Positions 33,026 through 42,176 of a stretch of DNA of 45,608 bases are shown here, one piece after another (the stretch's first letter is position 1; every line of letters begins with the position of its first letter). Position numbers and translations under genes: made by a program. The notes below the pieces were generated by a model. It ran no database searches, had not been told where the DNA came from, and saw nothing but the letters and a program-made list of their open reading frames with translations. The stretch lies in the NCBI RefSeq assembly GCF_003119115.1, contig NZ_CP022368.1, positions 1-45,608 of the forward strand, read 5' to 3'. This stretch comes from Azospirillum sp. TSH58 (GTDB lineage: Bacteria > Pseudomonadota > Alphaproteobacteria > Azospirillales > Azospirillaceae).

Positions 33026-33954
33026 GCCTTGACAATGCGTGGCCGCCGAGCCACCGGGGGATCACTCGGATGTAATGTCACGCCAACGCGCTCGTCGATA
33101 TCCACGCGCGCGCCTGGATAGGCTGCAAGGGCTTGGCGTAGCGACGGTAAGAACTTCCGCTTAAAGAACCGGACCTCAGCGTAAGAGCCGAACTGTGAGG
33201 CCAGAGCAGCCCACGACACCGGCGTCGGTTCTTTCAGCTCGCGCAGGCGATAGGCTAGCCACACGTAGGTATCGAGCGCCACGGCATCCGTTGCCAAAGC
33301 CCGCACAGCCTCGTCCTGCAGTGGCACAGAATGCCCGAGCAGGTGCTGATAGAATTCACCATCGAGCCGCACGTGATCGTCCCATAGGGCTGCCTGCGCC
33401 GTGTCCTCATCGTTGCCGAACATGCCGGCGCGGATGATGTGGGTAGCGTGGAAAGCGGGACGTCCGTTGTCGGCCGTCCAGAAGAATTTGAGCGATGCGC
33501 CGGCGATGCGTTGGACCTGCTCATTAACGGCGCGCCCTGTCTTGCCACCCCACGAGAGGCCTAAACGGTTCTCGATAAAGTCGTGCAGGCTACCGCCTAG
33601 CGAAACAACGGGTGAACGGTTCCGGACGGCCTCGGATTGCAGGTAGATCATCACCAGACGTGCATAGGCACCATAGGGGACGCCTGGCTTGAAACGACGT
33701 CGGCCAACTTGGATCGTGGTCGGGTCGACGACGATGGTGATGTTGTGCCCGCTCTTCTCGTACGACTTGTCCGCTGGAAGAGACTTATATGGGAAGGCTG
33801 TTAGCGCAAAACCCGTATAGCAGTGGGCTTCGCGGAGCTTATCGTCAGCCAGGACACGTGCGGCAACGGGGATGGTTTCGCGCCATTCTTCCGGGGCGAT
33901 CACCTTCGCTTCGTCCGCGCCAAGATCGAAAACGAGCTGGTGAACTCGAGCCAT
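33022..33954 (-). CDS. repA: Plasmid replication initiator RepA (RepA_C type)
   Basis: This 310-residue initiator of the RepA_C (plasmid-encoded RepA) type is common on alphaproteobacterial plasmids. Typical segments are YTGFALTAFPYKSLPADKSYE, TTIQVGRRRFKPGVPYGAYARLVMIYLQSEAVR, and SLHDFIENRLGLSWGGKTGRAVNEQVQRI, then a C-terminal winged helix-like part. It binds iterons and opens the origin. ATG 33954, with GGAG seven bases upstream, is preferred to a TTG at 34005, which would put the start beside an iteron. Four iterons (34007-34132) lie directly upstream and one at the 3' end, which fits both replication control and autorepression. It is divergent from no gene; the partition operon follows upstream on the same strand. 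Confidence 0.88.
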   Translation of the reverse strand: MARVHQLVFDLGADEAKVIAPEEWRETIPVAARVLADDKLREAHCYTGFALTAFPYKSLPADKSYEKSGHNITIVVDPTTIQVGRRRFKPGVPYGAYARLVMIYLQSEAVRNRSPVVSLGGSLHDFIENRLGLSWGGKTGRAVNEQVQRIAGASLKFFWTADNGRPAFHATHIIRAGMFGNDEDTAQAALWDDHVRLDGEFYQHLLGHSVPLQDEAVRALATDAVALDTYVWLAYRLRELKEPTPVSWAALASQFGSYAEVRFFKRKFLPSLRQALAAYPGARVDIDERVGVTLHPSDPPVARRPRIVKA

Positions 33955-34006
33955 TACCGTCTCCGTTACGGCTGCATCGTCCGTTGACCAGGGCGCTGTC
34001 GTCAAG

Positions 34007-34132
34007 CGGGACTCTGGTCACACAGCAACTTTGAAGACTCTTTTGCTTCTACCTTTTGCTAGGTGACCAAAGTCCCGTGGATAACCGGGGGTGGCGTGAC
34101 CAGAGTCCCGACTAAGTGTGACCAGAGTCCCG
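34007..34132. repeat. oriV: Origin iterons GTGACCAGAGTCCCG with DnaA-like box
   Basis: Iterons lie at 34063-34077 (one mismatch), 34096-34110 and 34118-34132 in direct orientation, and 34007-34021 inverted. Start-to-start distances of the direct copies are 33 and 22 bp, three and two helical turns. CGTGGATAA at 34076-34084 is one mismatch from a DnaA box. An AT-rich stretch, 34025-34060, could melt. Together with repA this is the likely replication origin. Confidence 0.8.
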
Positions 34133-34229
34133 TGGACAACTCCGGGTCTGTGGGTATCTGATCTTGTGAGTTGACGGATGAAGCCCGCGAATCGGACGGG
34201 TGAACGGACTACACTTGGCCTTGAGCCGC

Positions 34230-34299
34230 TATTGATGATCAAAGGCCCAAAAGATCACTTGCCCATATGCCCAAAAGCACTATTGGTCAACTGATCAAA
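34230..34299. promoter_or_regulatory. TGATCA-type repeat cluster, candidate centromere or operator
   Basis: TTGATGATCAAA, an inverted CAAGTGATC (34253-34261 as GATCACTTG) and TTGGTCAACTGATCAAA (34283-34299) lie at the 3' end of the partition operon. TTGGTCAA and TGATC recur at 35344-35360, upstream of parA. Such shared sites flanking the operon could be bound by the RHH partner. Confidence 0.45.
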
Positions 34300-34618
34300 C
34301 TTTGCGAGAACCGCGGAGACGCCGCCCATCCTCGCGGAAATCCGCCTCATCGACCGGGAAGCCGGCATCGCGCAGCGCGGACAGGATTAGGAAGCGCTTC
34401 GTCACGCGCTGCTGAGCAGCGGTAACGGTCAAGGCTTCGAAGAGGGCGTCGGACACCTCCACCTTGATCGGTCGACGTGGACCGGCCGGTGAGCTGCTGC
34501 TGACCGGTGCCGGCGTCAGCGACGGAATACCCTGCTGCTTTGCTGTTTCGCTGATCCGCTGTGCGAGCGCGTCATCATCGTCATCATCGTCCAAGGGCAG
34601 TGAAACCTTCTTACTCAT
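34295..34618 (-). CDS. RHH centromere-binding partner of ParA
   Basis: This 107-residue protein starts MSKKVSLPLDDDDDDDALAQR. The N-terminal 50 residues are flexible, with a run of seven Asp from repeated GAT/GAC codons. The C-terminal part RRPIKVEVSDALFEALTVTAAQQRVTKRFLILSALRDAG is a ribbon-helix-helix fold: one strand, then two helices. Its ATG overlaps the parA stop (ATGA). Small RHH proteins of this type (ParG, Omega-like) bind the centromere and stimulate ParA. It is the likely ParB equivalent; its binding site may be one of the repeat sets around the operon. Confidence 0.75.
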   Translation of the reverse strand: MSKKVSLPLDDDDDDDALAQRISETAKQQGIPSLTPAPVSSSSPAGPRRPIKVEVSDALFEALTVTAAQQRVTKRFLILSALRDAGFPVDEADFREDGRRLRGSRKV

Positions 34619-35295
34619 GCGGCGTCCTCCACTTTGGCACCTAGCAGGGCTTGCACTTCCTGACGGATGGCTGCGATGTTCGCTGCCGCGTTACCGTCCG
34701 GCTCCACTAGTTGCGGCGGGGCTCCGTTGAAGGTCATCTCCTTGAACGCCGTTCGATCCATCAACGGCGTGTTGAGGACTGGGATGTCGGGTGCCTTGGC
34801 CGTTAGGCGCTTGCGAGTTTCCTTCGCCGCACGGCTCTCGATTGTGACAGGCCAACGGGATAGCAGGAAGCACGCCGAGATCGTCTTATCTGCAGCCTCG
34901 CCGGCCTGCTTCACGTTTTCAACCGTCTGCAGCGCGTCGTGGATGTCCATCTCGGAAGCCTGCACCGGAACAATGACCAGCGTGGACCGCGCCAGGCCAA
35001 GCAGGGTTAGCTTGGACGATACGCCTGGCAGGTCGACGAGCACGTATTCCGCTTCGGCGCGTGCCTTCTTGATGCTGGCGAGGATGTTCGCTTCGGTGAT
35101 TTCGCCAATGGCTGTGAATGCTACACCGTTCAGCCGCTTGGCCATCTTCGCGCCAATGCGGCTCGCGTGCCCGTTCGGATCAGCGTCAAGAACCGTGACG
35201 CGGCCGCCAGACAAGGCAAGGTCGGATCCCAGCGACAGGAGGGCCGATGTTTTCCCCACCCCTCCCTTGACACTGGCCAGCGTGATAACCGGCAT
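34615..35295 (-). CDS. parA: ParA partition ATPase
   Basis: This 226-residue ParA/MinD-type ATPase drives plasmid segregation. MPVITLASVKGGVGKT carries the deviant Walker A with the signature Lys (SVKGGVGKT, 8-16), followed by TVLDADPNGHA (A' region) and YVLVDLPGVSSKL (Walker B). ATG 35295 is chosen because the fold begins there; a longer frame to 35418 has no support. It overlaps the RHH partner by four bases. The 10-bp phased repeats at 35503-35540 and a TTGGTCAAGTGATC site at 35344 lie upstream, so autoregulation through the partner is likely. Confidence 0.92.
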   Translation of the reverse strand: MPVITLASVKGGVGKTSALLSLGSDLALSGGRVTVLDADPNGHASRIGAKMAKRLNGVAFTAIGEITEANILASIKKARAEAEYVLVDLPGVSSKLTLLGLARSTLVIVPVQASEMDIHDALQTVENVKQAGEAADKTISACFLLSRWPVTIESRAAKETRKRLTAKAPDIPVLNTPLMDRTAFKEMTFNGAPPQLVEPDGNAAANIAAIRQEVQALLGAKVEDAA

Positions 35296-35343
35296 GGAGT
35301 TCCCCACAGGATGTTTCCCGGCATTAAGCGATAAAAGGAATAT

Positions 35344-35360
35344 TTGGTCAAGTGATCCCA
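35344..35360. promoter_or_regulatory. TTGGTCAAGTGATCCCA site upstream of parA
   Basis: It shares TTGGTCAA and TGATC with 34283-34299 and the exact CAAGTGATC with 34253-34261 (inverted). It lies about 50 bases upstream of the parA ATG. An operator or parS element is possible. Confidence 0.4.
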
Positions 35361-35502
35361 TGGTCATATGAGCAAATGCGCTTTTGCCCAATTGGCCTTC
35401 TTTGGCTTCCGATGGCAACGGAGAATATTCGCCAATCCTAAACCTATAGGGGGCGCATTTCTTGGGGCCAGGCGCTTCAGTCTACAGGGTGAGATTCGTT
35501 TC

Positions 35503-35540
35503 TGCGGGTTTATACGGGTTTGTGCGGGTTAAGGCGGGTG
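35503..35540. repeat. Four 10-bp phased GCGGGTT repeats, candidate parS
   Basis: GCGGGTT, ACGGGTT, GCGGGTT and GCGGGTG begin at 35504, 35514, 35524 and 35534, exactly 10 bp apart. They lie between parA (minus) and the HTH gene (plus). Tandem short repeats near one helical turn are typical of partition sites and operators bound by RHH or HTH proteins. The regular spacing supports this copy over copy 1. Confidence 0.55.
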
Positions 35541-35589
35541 GCGTTCTGCGTAAGCATGAGGCACCGTATTCATCAGCGCGGAACATGCC

Positions 35590-36398
35590 GTGGAATCCTC
35601 TCAACCCATCCTGCCCGGCCTCTTTGCATCCGATGAACCAGATGCAATGGCGGCCAATCAGAACCGGAGCCGCCTCTACATGGGCCGTCCCAAGACCAGC
35701 GTTCCTATCAATGGCGCGGCGCTCCGCCGCCACCGCGAGCGCCGGGGGGCTGACTGCGCGCGGTGGCTCAGCACCTTGAAACGAGCGAAGACACCGTCGA
35801 GCGCATCGAACGCCGGAATCAGGGGCATCCGAACCATATCCGGCACCTCTGCGCTATCTACGGCATCGCTCCTTCCGACGTCGGCAGTGATGTCCCGGTC
35901 GATGACGCTCAGGACGGCGCGGCTCTCCTGACGCTCTCGCGCATTGCCACCGGGGCTCGGCTGGAGGCACTGATCGCCGCGGCCGACGCGATCGGCGCCA
36001 TGGAAACGACGGTCGTCGCTTGGCACCGTCGCATCGCCAGCGTCCAGCGGCTTTCGTCGGAGAGCGCACGCAACGCGTTCCGGACTCTGGATACCCTTAT
36101 AGATGACCGCAGCCACACGGTCGTGTTTGATGGGGTGTTGAGCAAAATCGACTTCGAGATCGCGGCATCCGAACATCTCGCGGCGCTGCGCCGCCATGGC
36201 CTGTACCTCTACGGTCTCCCGTTCTTGGTGGTCCAGCAACACATCGACGCCGAAATCCGGCCCATCGTCACCCCATGCGTCGCCGTTGGCGTGACGGATA
36301 TGGATTCCTCGGCGATGGTTGTGTCCCAAAATCCGGCACCTCTGGTGGGAAGCTACCGAAACTATTTCGAAGAAATTTGCCCGATCAGCACATGGTGA
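35590..36398 (+). CDS. XRE-like HTH protein, one frameshift (better copy)
   Basis: Starting at GTG 35590, the frame reads MESSQPILPGLFASDEPDAMA and later INGAALRRHRERRGADCAR. It then loses frame near 35761 in GCGCGGTGGC. The next frame continues VAQHLETSEDTVERIERRNQGHPNHIRHLCAIYGIAPSDV. One added G would give a continuous 269-residue protein with a lambda-repressor-type HTH (ALRRHRERRG.....VAQHLETSEDTVERIERRNQG) at about 43-90. The C-terminal 130 residues (TTVVAWHRRIASVQRL, YLYGLPFLVVQQHIDAEIRPIV) are not recognised. Either an error shared by both readings or a genuine frameshift is possible. The downstream frame alone, from 35763, is 211 residues. It is a candidate regulator of the partition or defence genes. 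Confidence 0.6.
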
Positions 36399-36588
36399 AC
36401 ACATTCCAAGAGCGACGTTCGCCATGGCCTACGCTTCCTCACCAGCTACCCGTGGCTCCCATGGATCAATGCTTAGGCTCGGCGTTATCAAACACTACCT
36501 AAGGTCGAGCACCTGACACTGGCCCACGTTCCACTGCACGGCGCGGGCAAACCCCGCGCGTTCAGCGCTGGGGGACTGTGCGGCTGTC

Positions 36589-36610
36589 ATTGCCTTAGCC
36601 ATAAGGCAAT
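36589..36610. terminator. 9-bp hairpin and T run (copy 2)
   Basis: Same structure as 1936-1957. Confidence 0.45.
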
Positions 36611-36666
36611 TTTCGATCTAGAATGTGCTGCAAATGCACCTCCGCGGTGCCAGTGCGTATGTATGA

Positions 36667-38358
36667 ATGAGGATTGAACGGATGGTCGCCAAAGAGCTTA
36701 TCGGCAGCGTTTTTGCGCAAAGAAAAAAGAGCTATGATCCAAATATTACTGAAGACGACGCGTTTGAGATATTTTGCGCTGATGTAATACTTAATAATTT
36801 TGATCCATCAATTGAAGAAATACGCGACAGAATTGTGGATGGAGGGCAGGATGGTGGAATTGATAGCGTTTTCATCTATGTTAATCGCGTCCTCATAGCG
36901 GAGGATACAGATCTTTCGTCTTTTGTTCATCCAGTTGAAGTCGAGCTAATAGTTATCCAATCAAAGAATGAGAAAACATTCAAAGAAGGTCCTGTTGATA
37001 AGATTGCTTCATCTCTACCAAACTTGCTTCGCGATTTCCAAAAGGAGAAAGATAGTCAAGGCGCTTTGAATGCAAGCGTAGTATCGGCATTCTCGCTATA
37101 TGACAGAGTCATAAAGACTCTAGCTCCGGAGTTCCCTACATTCAAAATTTCAATTTGGTATGCTTGCCAAGGAGACAATGTGCCACCTAGCGCTCGCGCC
37201 AAAGCAACAACACTTGAGAATACCATAAAATCGTTTATGCCAAATTCAGTTGTAAAATTCACATTTGCAGGAGCTAACGAGCTGTATGCCCTAGCAGCAA
37301 AACAGAAAGTAGTGAAATCTGAGCTCGTTATTAAAGGGTCTCCTCTATCTGGAACAAATAACTCTTATATTGTTTTGGCACGCATAACTGACTATGGGAG
37401 TTTCATATCTGATGAAGCAAAAAACCTTCGATCTTCTTTCTTCGATGCAAATGTTCGTGATTACGAAGGAAGCGTGGATGTCAATAAGGACATCGCGCAA
37501 ACCTTGCGCGAACCTATTGCAAACATCGACTTTTGGTGGCTGAACAACGGCGTAACTGTTCTTGCTCAGCAAGCATCATTCATGAATGGTAGAATGCATA
37601 TTCAAAATCCGCTTATTGTTAACGGTCTCCAAACATCCTATGAACTCCACAGATATATTTCGAAAAATCAGTCTGAGGATGAAAGACTGGTGATGATCAG
37701 AATCATCGAGACAACCGATGAAGACGTCATCAATAAAGTAATCAAAGCTACAAACTATCAAACCAAAGTCAAGGCGTACTCACTGCGAGCTACCGAAGAA
37801 ATTCAGAGAAAAATTGAGCTTTATCTTAGCAATTATAACATATACTACGATAGGAGAAGAAATTATTATAAGAACAAAGGTATGCCAGCCGCTAGAACGA
37901 TTGGTATCGATCGTCTAGCTCAGTCTGTTATATCTATACTGCTCGAAAGACCAGAAGTTGCTCGCGCGCGCCCAACGAGCCTGATGAAAGATGCGGAGTA
38001 TAATCAGATATTCCCCTCAGGAGATGATCAATTTGATCTCGCACTTTATAGGTTAGCCTCTGAAGGCATATTTGCCGTTAGTGCGCATTTTTCCGATTCT
38101 TCTTACGACCGCATTTACAAGAACAATCTTCGTTTCCATGTGTTGATGGTGTTGGGGTGGTGGTTGGCGGGAAGTCAGAAACCAACTCCTCAGCAGCTGT
38201 CAGCCGTTGACATAAAGAAAATGGCCAGAGCGCCATTTGGCAAAATTACGGAATGGGTTATCGAAAAATTTGAGGAAAAGGGGGCTAAAGACAGTGTTGC
38301 CAAAGATGGCGATTTCACCGCTCACCTTAAGGGCGCATGGTCGTCATCTGGGCTTTAA
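36667..38358 (+). CDS. AIPR-family abortive phage-resistance protein (copy 2)
   Basis: Second reading of 2014-3705, identical in translation. The AIPR motifs and the alternative ATG (36682) are as described there. Confidence 0.85.
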   Translation: MRIERMVAKELIGSVFAQRKKSYDPNITEDDAFEIFCADVILNNFDPSIEEIRDRIVDGGQDGGIDSVFIYVNRVLIAEDTDLSSFVHPVEVELIVIQSKNEKTFKEGPVDKIASSLPNLLRDFQKEKDSQGALNASVVSAFSLYDRVIKTLAPEFPTFKISIWYACQGDNVPPSARAKATTLENTIKSFMPNSVVKFTFAGANELYALAAKQKVVKSELVIKGSPLSGTNNSYIVLARITDYGSFISDEAKNLRSSFFDANVRDYEGSVDVNKDIAQTLREPIANIDFWWLNNGVTVLAQQASFMNGRMHIQNPLIVNGLQTSYELHRYISKNQSEDERLVMIRIIETTDEDVINKVIKATNYQTKVKAYSLRATEEIQRKIELYLSNYNIYYDRRRNYYKNKGMPAARTIGIDRLAQSVISILLERPEVARARPTSLMKDAEYNQIFPSGDDQFDLALYRLASEGIFAVSAHFSDSSYDRIYKNNLRFHVLMVLGWWLAGSQKPTPQQLSAVDIKKMARAPFGKITEWVIEKFEEKGAKDSVAKDGDFTAHLKGAWSSSGL

Positions 38359-38487
38359 TCCTACAGCTGAGCCTGTAAGGCTGGGGATTGGGGGCTCTGC
38401 TTGAGGATGCTCCCATGACCTCCGATCTGGATGTGTTGACCGGTTGACTGTCCCAGTTCGATGAACTGCTCAAGACCACAAGGGTAT

Positions 38488-38540
38488 CGGTATCTGTCCA
38501 GTCCGGCAGAGCGTAGCGGAGCCGGACTGGACAGATACCG
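38488..38540. terminator. 20-bp inverted repeat (copy 2)
   Basis: Second reading of 3835-3887; arms 38488-38507 and 38521-38540. Confidence 0.5.
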
Positions 38541-38564
38541 CCGGGCGGTGTTTGACTAACATAG

Positions 38565-39158
38565 TCAGCTATCCGAGTGCCCCGAGTTCCGTTCCATGGC
38601 TTTAGAAGGAACTTCCTCTGTAGAAGACGACGACGATAAGGGTATGTCTAAAGGTTGATCGGGAGGAAGCCTCTTATTGAGCCTCTTTGAGGCTGGTAGC
38701 CCTGAAATGTATTTCACAGCATTTTCAAGATTTTCAGGGTTTTTTATATCACACTCCCAGAGAGTTACTATGTGCCACCCTTTTAACTTCAACGCCTCCT
38801 GATTCTCTACGTCGCGTTCCATATTGCGATCAAGCTTGCGGTTCCAGTATTCTTCCCGAGAAGAGGGCCGCCGCGCACGCGGGCATCCGGGGTGTTGGTG
38901 CCAAAAGCATCCGTGAACGAACAGAGCGACACGCCGCGACGGGAGGACAATGTCCGGCTTTCCGGGAAGATCCTTCTGATGCAGCCGAAAGCGCAGGCCG
39001 GCACGATGCAGAGCGGAACGGACAGCCAACTCGGGTGTGGTGTCCTTTCCACGGACGCGGGCCATTACCTCGGCGCGGGTCAGTGGCCGCTGATTACCGT
39101 CCTTGGGCGATTTCGATCCTGAGGCTCGGGTCCGTTTCATGCTCGCCGACGATCGCAT
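38565..39158 (-). CDS. vsr: Very short patch repair endonuclease Vsr (copy 2)
   Basis: Second reading of 3912-4505, identical in translation. The alternative ATG is at 39140. Confidence 0.92.
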   Translation of the reverse strand: MRSSASMKRTRASGSKSPKDGNQRPLTRAEVMARVRGKDTTPELAVRSALHRAGLRFRLHQKDLPGKPDIVLPSRRVALFVHGCFWHQHPGCPRARRPSSREEYWNRKLDRNMERDVENQEALKLKGWHIVTLWECDIKNPENLENAVKYISGLPASKRLNKRLPPDQPLDIPLSSSSSTEEVPSKAMERNSGHSDS

Positions 39159-40023
39159 TGTACCGTTCGATCAGCTCCTCGATTCGGATGCGGCGCCCGT
39201 CCGCCGCGAAGCGGCCGAGCTCATGGATGTTCATCGCTATAAACTGTTCAAACTCGATGATGTCCACACGGTCGCCGATTCCGGCGTTCTCCGCCAAGCC
39301 TTCGGCTAAAGGAGCTCCCCGCTTGCCGGTTACGATGATGGGCTTGCGGCCTGCGTCGAGATTGCCTGAGCATTTTCGAACAAGCGCTTCCGAAGGCGCT
39401 GTCGAGACGTGAATAGAGACGTCGCCGACGTCGAAATCGCCGGTGCGCCCGTCCGCCTGATCGTTCTGATTCGAACCGTGATGCTCGATCCGGCCAACAC
39501 CCAGGACCACGTCGAGCTTGGCGCCGACAAGGTGCTGCATGACAGCGCCGACAAACATGGTGCCCTGCATCTCCCTTTGGCGCGCCTCCGCCTGGGACAG
39601 CAGATTGCGGATCACCGCTCGAAGCCCAAGAGTGTGGTCGACCCGCAAAGTAAACGGTCGGGCGGCGAAATGCTCTTTGACCTTGCCGATCCAAAAGGAC
39701 TTGGCCGCCTCCCAATCGAAGTTTCCCGCGGCGTGCTGCTCGTTCAGGAACGTTACGTAGGCGCGCATGTTGTCGATGCTTCCGCGACTGGTGCGGCCGC
39801 CTTCCTCGGCAAGGACGCGGGTGATGTGGTGACGTCCCAAGATCGCCTGCACCTGCGCCCGCCCCAGTCCGAGGACTTGCCCCCCTCTGTCGGTAAGCAG
39901 GCGCTCGGGGTCCAGGGGCATTCCAAACGTCCTGGCGTGTTCGGTAACCACCAGCGCGACGCACAAGGGGCCTTTGCCTCGAAAGCGCCGCTCTCGGGCG
40001 AACTGCTCCAAACGATTCCTCAT
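39094..40023 (-). CDS. DUF4928-family putative endonuclease (copy 2)
   Basis: Second reading of 4441-5370, identical in translation. Confidence 0.65.
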   Translation of the reverse strand: MRNRLEQFARERRFRGKGPLCVALVVTEHARTFGMPLDPERLLTDRGGQVLGLGRAQVQAILGRHHITRVLAEEGGRTSRGSIDNMRAYVTFLNEQHAAGNFDWEAAKSFWIGKVKEHFAARPFTLRVDHTLGLRAVIRNLLSQAEARQREMQGTMFVGAVMQHLVGAKLDVVLGVGRIEHHGSNQNDQADGRTGDFDVGDVSIHVSTAPSEALVRKCSGNLDAGRKPIIVTGKRGAPLAEGLAENAGIGDRVDIIEFEQFIAMNIHELGRFAADGRRIRIEELIERYNAIVGEHETDPSLRIEIAQGR

Positions 40024-40027
40024 TCCT

Positions 40028-41206
40028 TCACTCCGCCGCAATCGGAACGACGTCGGCGGTCCGCGGCCTGTCCGCCGCCAGCAAGGGTTCCAGGATATGC
40101 GCCGCCAAATGTCGAACGACGGGAACCACGACGCCGTCTCCTGCGAGATGATAGGCGTCGTTATACCGCTTCGGCAGCCGATACGCGTCCGGCAAGCCCA
40201 TCAGGCGCGCTGCTTCCCGCGGAGACAGGAGGCGGGACCGAATTCGATCGCCTTCCACGAGAAGAATCGTCTGTCGCGATGAGCCGCCGGCCGGCGTGCG
40301 CAAGCAGCCCGCGACATCGTCGAAACGCACTTCGGCGCGTTGGCATTTGGCGCCGTCGTCGTCTTTACGGGTGCGACGGTACACGCCGCCGACCATGCGC
40401 CGTCCCATTTTCTTTGCCTTCTCGACCTTGGCGAGGTGAAGCGGCGACATCAAGGAAAGGAGATAAGCCGTTTCGCCCGGCGTGTGCCACTCGACGCCTT
40501 CAGGATTTTCTTCAATGAGATCGACGAACCGAAGCGTTCTGGGAGCTGGTTTGGGAAGGCTCCACCAAATCCAACGACGTCGGGCCTCGCTGGAAAGCCG
40601 GCGATAGGCTTCAATCAGGGTTTCCGGATGCCAGAGTTCGTTAGGGACTTCGACCTTGAGGGATGGGGGAAGCGCCACGTCGCCGCTTACCCCGATGATG
40701 AAGAGCCGCGGGCGGGACTGCGGCACAAAGTGCACTGCATCGATCACCATCCCTCCGAACCGATAGCCGGCTCCGGAAAACGCCGAGGCAATCGCGGCGA
40801 AGTCGCGCCCAGTGTTTGACGTCAGCGCGCCATAAACGTTTTCAAGGGCAATGATGCGCGGCCCTCGCCCCTCTTCGATAAGGCTCCTCATCAAATCCCA
40901 AAACGGCCAGAAGGTTCCCGAGCGGGTCTGCTTCTTGGCCGCACGATGCCCTATTCCTTCATAATTGCCTGCTAAGGACAGATCCTGGCAAGGAAAGGAT
41001 GCCCAAGCGAGGTCTGCTCGACCGGGCAACTGAGCGATCTCGACCTTGTTGATGTCTTCGACAAGCAGCTCCTCGGAGGGCCAGTTGGATCGGTATGCGG
41101 CAGCCTTCATGAGGTCGTAGTCGTTCGCGAAACGGCAAGTCCAGCCATCGCTGAGACCAGCGCGCGCCATGCCGCCTCCGGCGAAAAACTCATAAAAATC
41201 AGGCAT
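40028..41206 (-). CDS. DNA (cytosine-5) methyltransferase (copy 2)
   Basis: Second reading of 5375-6553, identical in translation, with all C5 methyltransferase motifs. Confidence 0.95.
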   Translation of the reverse strand: MPDFYEFFAGGGMARAGLSDGWTCRFANDYDLMKAAAYRSNWPSEELLVEDINKVEIAQLPGRADLAWASFPCQDLSLAGNYEGIGHRAAKKQTRSGTFWPFWDLMRSLIEEGRGPRIIALENVYGALTSNTGRDFAAIASAFSGAGYRFGGMVIDAVHFVPQSRPRLFIIGVSGDVALPPSLKVEVPNELWHPETLIEAYRRLSSEARRRWIWWSLPKPAPRTLRFVDLIEENPEGVEWHTPGETAYLLSLMSPLHLAKVEKAKKMGRRMVGGVYRRTRKDDDGAKCQRAEVRFDDVAGCLRTPAGGSSRQTILLVEGDRIRSRLLSPREAARLMGLPDAYRLPKRYNDAYHLAGDGVVVPVVRHLAAHILEPLLAADRPRTADVVPIAAE

Positions 41207-41384
41207 CTACGCATTCCCCTCCAGCGCCTTTGTGACTGTCGCGCTCAATCTTCTCTTCTATCGCCATAGCGATCCAAGTGTTTCGGGACACCTTCCCAGC
41301 CCCCGCCTTGCGCAGGCGGTCCATTGCCTCAAAAATTTCCGCGGGGAGCCGGAGATTGATCCGGTGTTCATGATCCTTGGTCAT
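41199..41384 (-). CDS. RHH control protein (copy 2)
   Basis: Second reading of 6546-6731, identical in translation, coupled to the methyltransferase start. Confidence 0.75.
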   Translation of the reverse strand: MTKDHEHRINLRLPAEIFEAMDRLRKAGAGKVSRNTWIAMAIEEKIERDSHKGAGGECVDA

Positions 41385-41394
41385 AGCTTTATCG

Positions 41395-41413
41395 TGGCGC
41401 CATTCTGGCGCCA
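41395..41413. promoter_or_regulatory. Tandem TGGCGCCA operator (copy 2)
   Basis: Second reading of 6742-6760; palindromes at 41395-41402 and 41406-41413. Confidence 0.6.
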
Positions 41414-41415
41414 TT

Positions 41416-42120
41416 TCAATGGGAAAACGTGGGGTGCCAAGGAAGTGGGGTGCGGCGCAGCCTTTTAGGCGCTGTTGAGGGGGCACGCCATAGAACGGAC
41501 GAAACATACGCTGGGCGGACAAAGCGAGAACTTAGCCTTTTTAAGGGAGGTTGCGGCCCCCTCAGCTCGTGGCAGCGCAGAACGGTCTGCAGGTCCTGAT
41601 GGACTACGAACTGGCCCCACATTAGACGGCTGTGGCCAAGCACGAGGGAGAACAACCAGACCACCCGCTCCACACCCGGTTCGGCGGTGAACGCGGTGCG
41701 GAAATAGGCGAAGTCCACCTGGGCCTGGCACCCGGCCGGCGTCTCGAAGCGACGCTCGAAGGGAGCGGCGATCGCGGGGCGGACGGTGCGCAGGAAATCC
41801 TTCAGCGCGGTGTAGCCGCCCGTGTAGCCGCGGGCGCGGACTTCGCGGAGCAGACGGCTGGCGGTGAGTTCCGGAAAAGCGGTGACGCGCTCGCGCAGGT
41901 ATGCCTCGTAGGGCGCGACGACCGTCGGCCTGGGCTTGCGGGGACCATAAGCCGGCACCTCCAAGCCACGCTCGATGTATTTGCGGACGGTTTTGCGATC
42001 GAGGCCGGTGCGGCGTGCGATCGCCGACACCGACAGACCCTCGCGGGCGAGATCGAGAATCATGACGAGTTCCCCAAGTCTGACCACCTGCGCCCTCCCT
42101 CCGCCTCGGAGGGTGATCAT
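41416..42120 (-). pseudogene. istA: Truncated IS21 IstA (copy 2)
   Basis: Second reading of 6763-7467. The same loss of homology occurs near 41558. Confidence 0.85.
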
Positions 42121-42135
42121 GGGCGATGAGCGGCC

Positions 42136-42169
42136 GCAGGGCTCCGGGGCGTACGCCCCGGAGCCCTGC
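42136..42169. repeat. 34-bp perfect palindrome (copy 2)
   Basis: Second reading of 7483-7516. Confidence 0.7.
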
Positions 42170-42176
42170 CGTTGCG

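Noticed and set aside
33955..34005. Longer RepA from TTG 34005
   Set aside because: ATG 33954 has GGAG at good spacing and the extension has no RepA similarity.
34575..34596. Repeated GAT/GAC codons as a microsatellite or binding array
   Set aside because: It encodes an Asp run in the flexible tail of the RHH protein, which explains it.
34667..35371. Plus-strand open frame of 234 codons over parA
   Set aside because: Antisense to the ParA Walker motifs; Ser/Arg-rich shadow.
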